Shown one piece after another: positions 24,140-32,199 of a stretch of DNA of 62,356 nt. The notes under the pieces are model-generated. The model did not search any database. It was not told the DNA's origin and worked only from the letters and a program-made list of their open reading frames with translations. Origin of the DNA: a virus; the IMG/VR virus record IMGVR_UViG_3300046000_004988, positions 1-62,356 of that record; one strand, 5' to 3'. Each line of letters starts with the position of its first letter. Positions within the stretch are counted from its first letter, which is position 1. A program made the translations under genes and the position numbers.

Positions 24140-24161
24140 GACACGAAGCCTAACGGGCAAA
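24100..24161 (-). promoter_or_regulatory. Inverted repeat enclosing a start codon
   Basis: TTTGCCCGTT at 24100-24109 and AACGGGCAAA at 24152-24161 are perfect 10-bp arms, and the start codon of the 179-aa gene (24137-24139) lies in the 42-base loop. In mRNA this stem would hold the initiation region closed and could limit expression relative to the capsid gene upstream. Confidence 0.5.
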
Positions 24162-24186
24162 GATTGTTCCTGCAAGCAGGTTTTGA

Positions 24187-24693
24187 TTATGCGGCAGCAC
24201 CTTTGATCACTGCAAAGTTGATCACCATCGCGGCGTTCAGCGCATTGGTAGCGTGAACATTGGTGATGACGATCTTGCAAGATCCAGCAGCAACGCCTTT
24301 GACGGAAAGCATTGGTGTCCCTGCTCCAGCGTAAGTCGTGGATAGGGCAATGATGTCCGTTGCGGCAATCTTGCTGTTTGTTAGGGTGAACTCCTCTTCA
24401 GCGGCAGCGGCAGTTGTTAGAGCAACCGTTGTTACCTGACCTCTGAGTTTGTTCAGAGTTACTGCTGTGGCAGATGTTGGAGTGTCGTATGATGCCTGAC
24501 TGATGGTTCCGCCAATTCCCGTTGGAGTAAGTCCGAAGACGAACAAGAGGAACTGAAGGATGGAGAACTGGCGGATGCGACGACGGTGTCCTTGTGGGAA
24601 TGCACTGTCGATGACTTTGAGCAACCAACTGCTGTCACCTGTGGTTGGTGATTCGGAGGTCGTGTTTTGGAGATAGTCGAAATCAGTGTTCAT
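24187..24693 (-). CDS. Beta-sandwich capsid-associated protein, 168 aa
   Basis: From ATG 24691-24693 (MNTDFDYLQNTT). A short N-terminal helix is followed by a beta-rich domain with LRGQVTTVALTTAAAAEEEF, TNSKIAATDIIAL and GSCKIVITNVHATNALN. This pattern recurs in phages next to the capsid gene, where it may form decoration or head-fibre-like spikes. The assignment is by pattern and position. Confidence 0.5.
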   Translation of the reverse strand: MNTDFDYLQNTTSESPTTGDSSWLLKVIDSAFPQGHRRRIRQFSILQFLLFVFGLTPTGIGGTISQASYDTPTSATAVTLNKLRGQVTTVALTTAAAAEEEFTLTNSKIAATDIIALSTTYAGAGTPMLSVKGVAAGSCKIVITNVHATNALNAAMVINFAVIKGAAA

Positions 24694-24716
24694 GTGGATG
24701 TGGTATGGGATGAAGG

Positions 24717-24734
24717 GGGTCGGAAGTCCGACCC
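24717..24734. promoter_or_regulatory. Dispersed palindrome site 5 (GGGTCGGAAGTCCGACCC)
   Basis: Between the capsid gene and the beta-sandwich gene. Arms extend to 12 bp (24713-24738), so here it may double as an intrinsic hairpin or terminator after the capsid gene. Confidence 0.9.
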
Positions 24735-24752
24735 CCTTGTGTTTCGCTAATC

Positions 24753-26393
24753 TTAGACGATAGCGTCGAAATAGCCCTGCGGTGTGTAGGCTCCCTGAAC
24801 CACAACGAAACCGTTCTTGGTGCCGTTGGTGTCTTCGTTCGCTTTGCAACCCCAGACCATTTCCATGCCGATGGCGATGTCCTTGCCGTGCTCCTGCTTC
24901 TCTTCAGTGCGGCGACCAAAAGCGGTCTTGCCGTCCAAAGATCCGTAGCCGCACATCATGAACCCGTCAGAGATGCCGTAGCCATAGCTGAGGATGGTTC
25001 CCTTGACGTTGCACTGGTAGACTTCGGCACCGATGGCAATTTCAGCCTCAGTGAGCTTGGTCGTATCAGCGAGACCACCAACACCCCACTGGGCAGCGTC
25101 GGACTTGACCGCAATATCAGCGATGGAACTGCGATTGATGCCGTTGGTTGCCGTTGCGTCTGTGCTGGTTCCTCCTGAGGCTGAGAGAGCACGAGTGAGC
25201 ACCATTTTGTTGCCATCGCACATCTTGTAAGCGAAGAGTCTCCACTTGCCTGCATTGGCACCGCTGCGGGCGCGGACAGCAATGTACTTCTCTGGGGAAG
25301 TGCCTTCAGTTAGGGTGGTGAACTTCTCGCCTTCAAAGCCGACGTATGGGGCGTTGTGGAAGTTCTGGACGTAGTCCACATCCGTCTTGAGGGCAGCAGC
25401 AGCAGAACCACCAAACGTCAGGACAAAGCCAAGGGCATTGATCGGGATCGTGGCGGAGCCATTGTTGGTGGCAGCAGCAGTTGCTGTTGGGTTTGCGGGG
25501 ATTGCGACACCAGTGGTTGCGAACGGAATCAGACGGGCACCCTGGGTGGCGTCATAATCGTTGGCTTCGATCATCCACTCGTTGAGAATGGTGTTGTCGA
25601 TGATTGGCTTGCCGCCAGCCAGGAGGGACTGCGAAGGACCACGGTTTTCGGCCATGGCGACGAGTTCCTTGAACGTGCTGTTGCGGTTCAGGTCAGCAAA
25701 CAGGAACTGAGTGCCCTGGATGTAGTAGCGTGGGATGCGCTGATTGTTTGGACCGTTGCTGATCATCAGTGCTTTCGCATTGAGGGCAAGCAGGGAGTCT
25801 CGAACATCAGTGATGGTCGAGAGGGAGAAGACGTCGGCAGAACCGAGGGAGTCTTCAGATCCAACTGCATTCGGGCGAACGATGTTGCGACCACTCGTGA
25901 GAGCAGCACCATCAGTCGTTGCTTCGAGACGTGCAGCGCGGAAGATTTCAGCTTCCACATCCATGTGTTGACGTGCTGCTGCCCACTCGGAGAGGAGCGA
26001 CTGAACGTCTTTATCCCATTCGCTGCCCATAGCGGTCTGCGCTGAGGCAATGCGGGACTGCGAGGAACCGTGCCACATCGCACCGACCTTGGCGCGGAAG
26101 TAGCGGTCCTTCACTTTTTCTTCATAGCCGACACGAGCGGAATCGCCCTGACGACCACGAGCACCGAAGCCAGCCTTGCGTTTGGCGACGATTTCCTGAC
26201 CTGCAAGTCGACGGAAATCCGCGACTTCAATGATGGGCTTGCCGCCACCGAGCCCGCCGAACCATCCGGCGATTGGGTTGTAGAGACGACTCTGCATGAT
26301 CACAGATGCCATCCATGCGACCTCTTGCGAGTTCGCGGAGTCGGCGGCGATGATTTCTGCCAGGGTCCGTTTGTTTACTGCTGAGTATGCCAT
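24753..26393 (-). CDS. Major capsid protein
   Basis: 546 residues; resembles the N4 gp56/DUF4043 group of capsid proteins. The N-terminal region contains FGGLGGGKPIIEV, KRKAGFGARGRQGD and VGAMWHGSSQSRIASAQTAM, and a long C-terminal beta region ends in WGCKANEDTNGTKNGFVVVQ. It follows the scaffold gene, as expected for a capsid operon. It has a Shine-Dalgarno sequence (AAAGGA) and a strong hairpin immediately upstream, both consistent with high expression. Confidence 0.82.
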   Translation of the reverse strand: MAYSAVNKRTLAEIIAADSANSQEVAWMASVIMQSRLYNPIAGWFGGLGGGKPIIEVADFRRLAGQEIVAKRKAGFGARGRQGDSARVGYEEKVKDRYFRAKVGAMWHGSSQSRIASAQTAMGSEWDKDVQSLLSEWAAARQHMDVEAEIFRAARLEATTDGAALTSGRNIVRPNAVGSEDSLGSADVFSLSTITDVRDSLLALNAKALMISNGPNNQRIPRYYIQGTQFLFADLNRNSTFKELVAMAENRGPSQSLLAGGKPIIDNTILNEWMIEANDYDATQGARLIPFATTGVAIPANPTATAAATNNGSATIPINALGFVLTFGGSAAAALKTDVDYVQNFHNAPYVGFEGEKFTTLTEGTSPEKYIAVRARSGANAGKWRLFAYKMCDGNKMVLTRALSASGGTSTDATATNGINRSSIADIAVKSDAAQWGVGGLADTTKLTEAEIAIGAEVYQCNVKGTILSYGYGISDGFMMCGYGSLDGKTAFGRRTEEKQEHGKDIAIGMEMVWGCKANEDTNGTKNGFVVVQGAYTPQGYFDAIV

Positions 26394-26408
26394 ATCGGTG
26401 TTCCTTTA

Positions 26409-26451
26409 TGTGTGTGGGTGTTGTTGTTGTTGCGCGGAACACCCACACACA
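26409..26451 (-). promoter_or_regulatory. Strong stem-loop in the capsid gene leader
   Basis: TGTGTGTGGGTGTT (26409-26422) and AACACCCACACACA (26438-26451) are perfect 14-bp arms with a 15-base loop, ending a few bases before the capsid gene's Shine-Dalgarno sequence. It could be a processing site or a stabilising 5' structure for the capsid mRNA. Confidence 0.6.
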
Positions 26452-26562
26452 AACATGCACTCGCACGTCTACGGTTGGTGAACCGAGATTGTGTTGACTC
26501 GTCCAGGGATTTCCCCCTGAGTCAGAAAGTGACGTGTATGAAACCCTTCGTGGGGTCTCTTT

Positions 26563-27741
26563 TTAGACAAGGTGGAACCTGGATGGTCGCACTCCTTCAC
26601 TCCTTGCTGGTGCTCCACCTGTGGTTTTGTTTCCACGGATGATTCCAGAAAGGGATGCAAGGAAGTCAGCATCGCTGGAGTCTGGGTCCAATTGAACCCT
26701 TTCTTCCTGGATGATGCCTGCGGCACTCCTGTTCGTTACTTGGCTAAGGCTAGCTGACGATGGCACCCCACCGATTTTCTCGGTAGTTTGTGACCGTTGC
26801 TCTGCTCCGTTCGCGTTGGGCTTCGCCTCTAACGCAGATTTTTGTGGAGTCCCTTCAAGGCGACTCTTTGCCTCGACCACAATGCGCCGAAGCGCGGCTG
26901 GGTCGGTTGGATTATACCAGTCTGGCGCTCTCCCCTGCTTGGAGAGTTCGACAAGTTGACGGGTTTTGGCATCGACCAAGTAGTAGAGATCACTCTCGAC
27001 ATTGGCGACGTCCGGAAATTCCTGGATGATTTGAGCCTCAGCAGACTCGAAACTCTTGTTCCAATCATTCGACTTGGCCTGCTCCTGGGCAGCGTCATGT
27101 CGGTTGATGGCAATGCTGGCATGCAGATCATTGCGCTTGCGTGAGAGGTCTTCCCACTCTTCGTCGCGAAGACCAATACGGTCCTTCTCGATGAGTTGGT
27201 CCTCGATGTCCTTCAGGTCTGCCTGATCGACTTCCAGCTTTGCGGATGCTGGGAGATCTTCGTATGCGACAGTGCCGTCATCTGCCTCAGACTCAGCAAT
27301 GCCAAGGGCTTTTCGAGCCATGACTTCAGCGTCCGCAAACGAGAGTGCTGGATATGCGGCAGCGAGCTTCATTGTCTCGGCCTTGAGTGGGTCGAGATGA
27401 CCAAGGTATGCCCTGTCTCGACCTTCCTTGGGTCCGGATTCCGACCCAGGATTTTCTTCGGTGGATTTCTCCTCAGTCTTCGACTCAGCTTTCACTTCAG
27501 CGACCTTCTGAGTTGCCTGAGGCTTTGTGACCTTCGTTTCGTCAAGATCAGTGTCGAAGTCTTCACCGTGACCGATGACAAGATCTGCATCACTGATGTT
27601 GTCTTCGGACTTCACCTCTTTGACACCGTTCGCCTTGTCTTTGAGAGACTGAAGGAACTGCGCGTCAGTGAACCCCTCGTTCCCATCCAATGCGTTGGAT
27701 TCGAGTTCTGGAGTTTCGGCTGAGATGATTTCTTCGTCCAT
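26563..27741 (-). CDS. Scaffold protein
   Basis: 392 residues, strongly acidic N-terminus (MDEEIISAETPELESNALDG), long helices and a Pro/Gln-poor charged core, with a basic C-terminal tail (RSEGVRPSRFHLV). Scaffold proteins of tailed phages have exactly this composition and bind the inner capsid surface through a basic C-terminus. It sits immediately before the capsid gene. No separate prohead protease gene is visible. Contains a palindrome copy at 27430-27447. Confidence 0.72.
   Translation of the reverse strand: MDEEIISAETPELESNALDGNEGFTDAQFLQSLKDKANGVKEVKSEDNISDADLVIGHGEDFDTDLDETKVTKPQATQKVAEVKAESKTEEKSTEENPGSESGPKEGRDRAYLGHLDPLKAETMKLAAAYPALSFADAEVMARKALGIAESEADDGTVAYEDLPASAKLEVDQADLKDIEDQLIEKDRIGLRDEEWEDLSRKRNDLHASIAINRHDAAQEQAKSNDWNKSFESAEAQIIQEFPDVANVESDLYYLVDAKTRQLVELSKQGRAPDWYNPTDPAALRRIVVEAKSRLEGTPQKSALEAKPNANGAEQRSQTTEKIGGVPSSASLSQVTNRSAAGIIQEERVQLDPDSSDADFLASLSGIIRGNKTTGGAPARSEGVRPSRFHLV
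27430..27447. promoter_or_regulatory. Dispersed palindrome site 6 (GGGTCCGGATTCCGACCC)
   Basis: Inside the scaffold gene, encoding GSESGP. Confidence 0.85.
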
Positions 27742-27788
27742 TGTGATAAAAAGCTATGGTCTGGTTTTTGGCATGCAAGCGGAAATGT

Positions 27789-28475
27789 TTATTTCATGTA
27801 ACTGCGGTACTCATCTCCTGCCCACGTCTTGCACATCCATGGTCTTGGGTGGCTTGCCCAACATACAATTCTTGTGCCCTCCCTGGAGGTTGCGTGGAGT
27901 GGGTGTGACGCAGGAACGTAGTGGGCTTTGATTCCTGGAATAAGGTCATCCAAGTAACGCCGATCAATGCCTAAATTAACCATCTCTGTCGCAGAAAAAT
28001 CCATGACTCCCCAGATTGTTTTATGATCGGCTGGTCTTTGGACGCTGCGCTCTTGATCGAAACATTCAGCCACTACTCGATGGTCTCCATTCCAGATGCA
28101 AACACCATCAGACCACTTTGGGCGGAGAAAGTCGTGAATTCCGTAAATTGCGTTGGGTTCGCACGACATTGCTAAATCAGTGAATGGTTTCAGCGAGTCG
28201 CAAATAAGTGTATCAAGTCCAACAAGTATTGTTGGACCACAGAATCTGTACGCCTCAAGAACTGACCACCATCCGGTCCACTTTGTCCTCATGGGAACGT
28301 GCCAGTCTTCTGATGGCGTATCGGTGATGCAGTAGAACTTGAATCGAGCGTCTCTATTGTGAGCGTAGAACTGTCGGCGCAAGCACTCGGCGTGCTTTAT
28401 GTTGTAGTCTCCGCCTGAGCGGCAGACGACGACGAACGATGGATCTGATGTGGCGAGGTCAAGCATCTCTTGCAA
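27789..28475 (-). CDS. Glycosyltransferase-like protein
   Basis: 228 residues. SDPSFVVVCRSGGDYNIKHAECLRRQF, then KWTGWWSVLEAYRF and TILVGLDTLICDSL match phage and bacterial GT-A-like enzymes that act on nucleotide sugars, with GLDT in the place of the metal-binding DxD. It is the last gene of a four-gene glycan cassette inserted between endolysin and scaffold genes, and overlaps its upstream neighbour by 17 bases. Confidence 0.65.
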   Translation of the reverse strand: MQEMLDLATSDPSFVVVCRSGGDYNIKHAECLRRQFYAHNRDARFKFYCITDTPSEDWHVPMRTKWTGWWSVLEAYRFCGPTILVGLDTLICDSLKPFTDLAMSCEPNAIYGIHDFLRPKWSDGVCIWNGDHRVVAECFDQERSVQRPADHKTIWGVMDFSATEMVNLGIDRRYLDDLIPGIKAHYVPASHPLHATSREGTRIVCWASHPRPWMCKTWAGDEYRSYMK

Positions 28476-28971
28476 TCAAGGTTAGTTCGTTTCTCACTAC
28501 CGAGCACCTGTCAACATCCTTTGTTACAGTCATGCCAGCCGCAATGGTTGACTTGTCTCCAATTACGACTCCTGGCAGAATTACCGCTCCTGCCCCGATG
28601 CATACATCATCACCAACTCTTGGCGGGTTGGCGATATAAGGCATTCCAGGACGAGGAAATTTATCGTCGCAGAATGTAACATTGGGACCAATGAATACAT
28701 TATTTCCGATGATCATGTTTGGCGCTGTGATGGTTCCATGACCAATCCTAACATTGTCACCCATTTTTGTGCCTCGTGAGATTTCTGCGTTTGATCCTAT
28801 TGAGCAATCTGAGCCAATCACGACGTCGTCCTGAATAGCTGCAAAGTGCCAGATCTTTGATCGTGCTCCAATGCGTGATCTCGGTGACACAAAGTTTACC
28901 GTGGATGGGGGCTCGATTTGAGATCGACTTTCTCCATGGAATTCGTTAGGCGGATTTATTTCTTGTTCCAT
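28459..28971 (-). CDS. Hexapeptide-repeat acyltransferase
   Basis: 170 residues from ATG 28969-28971 (MEQEINPPNEF). Left-handed beta-helix repeats run through the whole protein (DDVVIGSDCSIGSNAEIS, DNVRIGHGTITAPNMIIGNNVFIG, DDVCIGAGAVILPGVVIG). The family transfers acetyl or other acyl groups to sugars, as in surface glycan synthesis. It would modify the sugar handled by the flanking glycosyltransferases. Confidence 0.82.
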   Translation of the reverse strand: MEQEINPPNEFHGESRSQIEPPSTVNFVSPRSRIGARSKIWHFAAIQDDVVIGSDCSIGSNAEISRGTKMGDNVRIGHGTITAPNMIIGNNVFIGPNVTFCDDKFPRPGMPYIANPPRVGDDVCIGAGAVILPGVVIGDKSTIAAGMTVTKDVDRCSVVRNELTLIARDA

Positions 28972-29686
28972 TTTTGTTCCTCCATTTATTGTACGATCTC
29001 GTCGCTTCTTTGATTCTCGGATACGACTCGCCTCCAAACACAAGACTGTAGGCATTGAGGTGGTCCGCTTTGTTCTGAACTCCGCTGATTCCTGCCGCAT
29101 GCACACCAATGATGTTGCTTGGCACTTCTGGGATTGATCCGTGATGGAACGAGTATGGGTAGAAGTTCCACCTTGGGTGCATGTGGATCAATTTTGATCC
29201 AGACCTGATGATTCCTGCATTGAGCATGCTCTGCTCCGTGACATCGTCGATCTTGAGTGTGCCATTCTTTCTGTCCTCAAGAAGTTGGCTTGCAATAGAG
29301 AATGCTTTCCTGTGCCTCCAGTTGGTGAAGTTGATGATGAAGAATCCAGTGTTGATGTATTTTGACTTTGGAATCCTTAGGTTTTTGCAGTCCGGATTTG
29401 GGAATGCATGGATGTCGTATGCGGCACCATCATGGACTCCATAAATAGCCTCAGAATCGTCGAACTCATCGAATGATACTGGTCTCAACAGTCGGTAGTC
29501 AGCATCAAAGAAAACGACCCTCGTGCTCCTGAACACATTTGGCAGATCCAGCTTTGCGGCATAACCATCCTGACCGTCTCCGATGAGCATAACTGTTGTC
29601 TTCAGTCCTGAGTTCTTCCTGAAGTGGAACGCCTGCTCGTTTGCGAGGTTTGCGTAATCTGGTGTTGCGATAGTTACAGCGATCAT
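28946..29686 (-). CDS. Glycosyltransferase, GT8-like
   Basis: 246 residues. GT-A fold features: N-terminal TIATPDYANLANEQAFHFR, the metal-binding DxD within VVFFDADYRLLRPVSF, and the later segment YINTGFFIINFTNWRH, all in the order seen in GT8 glycosyltransferases. It would transfer a sugar from a nucleotide donor. It is coupled to the upstream gene by ATGA. Confidence 0.72.
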   Translation of the reverse strand: MIAVTIATPDYANLANEQAFHFRKNSGLKTTVMLIGDGQDGYAAKLDLPNVFRSTRVVFFDADYRLLRPVSFDEFDDSEAIYGVHDGAAYDIHAFPNPDCKNLRIPKSKYINTGFFIINFTNWRHRKAFSIASQLLEDRKNGTLKIDDVTEQSMLNAGIIRSGSKLIHMHPRWNFYPYSFHHGSIPEVPSNIIGVHAAGISGVQNKADHLNAYSLVFGGESYPRIKEATRSYNKWRNKNGTRNKSA

Positions 29687-30345
29687 TTCGATTTAACTTT
29701 CTGGATGCATCTTCCCCACGGAGTATTGATGTGATTTGTGATATGTTTGTTTGCCCATTCCAGGTCGTGTATCATTCCTGATCCGTATGCCCCAGATTCC
29801 CTGTATGTCATAACCAAGTGGTGAAGCGTAGGGATCTCGGAAAACATCTCAACGAATCGCAATGAGTTGGCTACCCAGTCGAATGAACCCATCACTGACT
29901 TCCACCTTTCGATTGCTGTCCAAGCTATTCCGCCAGCCTCAAGATGCCTGCCTTGGGATAGCATTCTCTCAGCCTGAATAGACTCCAGTCTGATGTGGTT
30001 CTTGATTGAGTCTGGGTGCTCCTCGATTGGTCCAAGATCCCACATCGCCGCCCTATTGAACTCAGCCAATTCAACTCTGCCGTGAAGTGTATTCATGAAG
30101 AATGCCGAAGCATTGATTGATGAGCACCACCTGACTCTATTTTTTAGAGAGCGCGGGATGACGACTCGATCTATTTTGTTATCCCAATCTTCAAGTTTTA
30201 TCTCTCCATCAATCGCTCTGTATGTAAGCCAGCATTTGGAGTGCGCTCTCGTGTCGGCATCTGCATGAATATCCAGAAGGTCATGCCATGCTTTTTTATA
30301 CTTCTCTTCCCTGGTGGCGTTTGATGTTGGAAATAGAATGCTCAT
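29683..30345 (-). CDS. Hypothetical protein of the glycan cassette, 220 aa
   Basis: Mostly helical, Trp- and His-rich, with no transmembrane segment. It is coupled by ATGA to the glycosyltransferase below and overlaps the stop of the gene above by one base. By context it may take part in glycan modification, but the sequence itself gives no family. Confidence 0.6.
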   Translation of the reverse strand: MSILFPTSNATREEKYKKAWHDLLDIHADADTRAHSKCWLTYRAIDGEIKLEDWDNKIDRVVIPRSLKNRVRWCSSINASAFFMNTLHGRVELAEFNRAAMWDLGPIEEHPDSIKNHIRLESIQAERMLSQGRHLEAGGIAWTAIERWKSVMGSFDWVANSLRFVEMFSEIPTLHHLVMTYRESGAYGSGMIHDLEWANKHITNHINTPWGRCIQKVKSK

Positions 30346-30773
30346 TACTTTTCGAGTTCTTTGATAGCCTCTTCAATACAGTGCTTTGCCTTCTTGAGAT
30401 CTCCAATGAGGTCTTCTTTGATGCGGAAGCAGTACTCGATTGCGTCGGTTCTCCTGGCGTCAACAAAGACGTTGCCTGATGTCTTCATGCACCGCTCAAG
30501 ATCCCAAGGAGTGACTGATCCTGCGTAGTGCCGTGGGGTTGACACTGGAATCACGATGCCGCCCAGGATTGCTTGCTCATCCGGCCCAAATTCAACAGCA
30601 CTATGAAAAGCCTCAGACAAAGATTGTCCTGTTTCCACTCTCATTGGGCATGATCCTGGTGGTGCTAATTGCGCTTGAACCTCGGATAAAGTTCGTTGGC
30701 ATCGCTTTTGAACTTTGTTGTATGAAGGGCAGTGTCCGCACACGATTGGGACTGTGGGTGTAGAAGGGTCCAT
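30345..30773 (-). CDS. Small zinc-binding protein, 142 aa
   Basis: From ATG 30771-30773 (MDPSTPTVPIVCGHC). CGHCPSYNKVQKRC and a later C in GSCPM suggest a zinc site. The C-terminal half is helical. It overlaps the 89-aa ORF above by 109 bases in another frame, so a frameshifted fusion of the two is possible. Confidence 0.55.
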   Translation of the reverse strand: MDPSTPTVPIVCGHCPSYNKVQKRCQRTLSEVQAQLAPPGSCPMRVETGQSLSEAFHSAVEFGPDEQAILGGIVIPVSTPRHYAGSVTPWDLERCMKTSGNVFVDARRTDAIEYCFRIKEDLIGDLKKAKHCIEEAIKELEK

Positions 30774-30934
30774 GCTCTGATGATGTTCTCTGTTGAGTGA
30801 CTGTTTGCGTCGTGGATTGAGCATGGGCAGTCAAGACAACAGGCAATGACGTGGATTCCAGTGTATTGGAGTCTCGGTTTCTTGCCTGTTGTTTGACATA
30901 CCTGCTGCGATGAGTTGAACTCCTCCGTGGTCAT
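30665..30934 (-). CDS. Short Cys-rich protein, 89 aa
   Basis: Its ATG overlaps the stop of the amidase gene (ATGA), which argues that it is translated. It has CCLDCPC and several His residues. The C-terminal 36 residues lie over the next gene in another frame and have an unusual composition, so the protein may really end in, or shift into, the next frame. Confidence 0.45.
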   Translation of the reverse strand: MTTEEFNSSQQVCQTTGKKPRLQYTGIHVIACCLDCPCSIHDANSHSTENIIRAWTLLHPQSQSCADTALHTTKFKSDANELYPRFKRN

Positions 30935-31494
30935 GGAGTGGTGATAGCGTCAGCAATTGCCGTGCATGCCGCCTTGCGCTTCACTGGGTCAAGGAATGCA
31001 TCACGATCACTCTTGTTATCCATGAAGCCAAGCTCGATCAAGAAGCATGGCTGGAATGACATGACGGCAAGAGAGGTGTGCTGCGACTGACTCTCCAACT
31101 TGATGCCGCGACTCTTGGTGCCTAGTGAGATGCAGACTGCGTTGTTGAGGCGTTTCGCCATGGCTGCATTTGCTGAACCACGGTAGAACGTCTCTGTGCC
31201 CATTGCCTTGCCAGTTCCAGAGTCATTGCAATGGAGACTGATCATGATGTCACCGTGGAACCTTTTTGCGACTGCTGATCTCTGACCAATTGGTGCTGGG
31301 TCTTTGGCGTCAGTCCTTGTTCTGACAACCCTGATGCCTCGATCCAGGAGGATCTGGCGAAGTGTGTTGGCATAGTCCATGGCGACTGTTGCCTCCTGGA
31401 CTCCTGCGCTCTCTGTGCCGGAATCGTAGACTCCTGCTTTTCGATTACTCATACCGTGACCTGGGTCGATGATGACTACCTTTGGGATGTTCAT
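30931..31494 (-). CDS. N-acetylmuramoyl-L-alanine amidase (endolysin)
   Basis: 187 residues, Amidase_3 family. Zinc and catalytic motifs in order: IDPGHGMSN (His), SAGVQEATVAMD (Glu), ISLHCNDSG (His) and FLIELGFMDN (catalytic Glu). It cleaves the amide bond between muramic acid and the stem peptide. There is no signal peptide, so export would need a holin. The start lies about 27 bases after a palindrome copy (31521-31538), in the lysis cluster. Confidence 0.9.
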   Translation of the reverse strand: MNIPKVVIIDPGHGMSNRKAGVYDSGTESAGVQEATVAMDYANTLRQILLDRGIRVVRTRTDAKDPAPIGQRSAVAKRFHGDIMISLHCNDSGTGKAMGTETFYRGSANAAMAKRLNNAVCISLGTKSRGIKLESQSQHTSLAVMSFQPCFLIELGFMDNKSDRDAFLDPVKRKAACTAIADAITTP

Positions 31495-31520
31495 TGTCGT
31501 ATTGTGGGTGTGTTGTTATT

Positions 31521-31538
31521 GGGTCGGACTTCCGACCC
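31521..31538. promoter_or_regulatory. Dispersed palindrome site 7 (GGGTCGGACTTCCGACCC)
   Basis: In the gap ahead of the amidase gene. Flanks on minus read ATCACG and AATAAC, a weak match to the P1-P3 boxes at the same spacing, so a weaker promoter is possible. Confidence 0.9.
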
Positions 31539-31542
31539 GTGA

Positions 31543-31848
31543 TTACATCTTCAGTCCGTCTGCTGTTGGCTCAACGACTGTGCTTGTTGGATCTTTCGAG
31601 TTCGGATACGGGTTCGGGGTGCCGATGTATTTCAAAGCCATACCTTGACGCATGATGCATGATTCGAGATCTCGGATGGATAGGACGTGATTGGCGATGA
31701 CTTCGCTGCCATCAATAAGATTGTCGTATTCACTGCTTGTCCGAACATACGCACTGAGGCTTCGGGCGTGGTCTTTCATGCGTTGCAGCAGTTCGTCCGC
31801 ATCTTTGCGGAATGTTTTAGCGGCAATGATAGCTTGGTCTTTTGTCAT
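31543..31848 (-). CDS. Acb2/Tad1-hairpin-like small helical protein, 101 aa
   Basis: From ATG 31846-31848 (MTKDQAIIAAKTF). It is two long helices with the conserved-looking end IRDLESCIMRQGMALK, then NPYPNSKDPTSTVVEPTADGLK. This 'hLE..iMrqgmaLK...NPYP.S..P....v.PTADGLkl' ending is familiar from small phage proteins grouped with the Acb2/Tad1 cyclic-oligonucleotide sponge fold, which inhibits CBASS and Thoeris. Membership is suggestive only, by pattern. It lies within the lysis cluster. Confidence 0.45.
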   Translation of the reverse strand: MTKDQAIIAAKTFRKDADELLQRMKDHARSLSAYVRTSSEYDNLIDGSEVIANHVLSIRDLESCIMRQGMALKYIGTPNPYPNSKDPTSTVVEPTADGLKM

Positions 31849-31870
31849 GGTGTTGGTGTTGGCGGTGTTT

Positions 31871-32143
31871 TTACTCTTCGTCTTTGCGAACGAAATACTC
31901 CTTCTCGGTGGCAAGCGTCCTGCGACCAGACTCTTCAGCGGACACCCTGGATAATGAATCATCATCACCAAGGTTCTTGTGCAGGATAGCCGAGTCTGCT
32001 GTTGCCGAGATTGCGGACATGGTCTGCTCGATGTTGAACATATTGACTCTGCATGTCCTGCCGACTGTGTATCCAATCCAGAACGCCAGGATTGCGAGGA
32101 TTGAGATGATAAACTGGATGTTGCGTATTTGGGTCTTTGTCAT
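31871..32143 (-). CDS. Single-pass membrane protein, 90 aa
   Basis: From ATG 32141-32143 (MTKTQIRNIQF); a GTG at 32203 that overlaps the previous stop is an alternative start. One hydrophobic segment (FIISILAILAFWIGYTVG), then a polar, charged tail that would lie in the periplasm or cytoplasm. In the lysis cluster it could be a holin partner, antiholin or i-spanin-like protein. Confidence 0.6.
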   Translation of the reverse strand: MTKTQIRNIQFIISILAILAFWIGYTVGRTCRVNMFNIEQTMSAISATADSAILHKNLGDDDSLSRVSAEESGRRTLATEKEYFVRKDEE

Positions 32144-32199
32144 GGGTTTGGGTGATTGGTCTGAATCAAATGCCAGTTTGGTTTTGGTCAAGCATTTGA

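Noticed and set aside
26533-26560. Plus-strand terminator (short GC stem followed by T-rich run)
   Set aside because: The T-run is on the plus strand, where no gene is supported; the stem is only four pairs.
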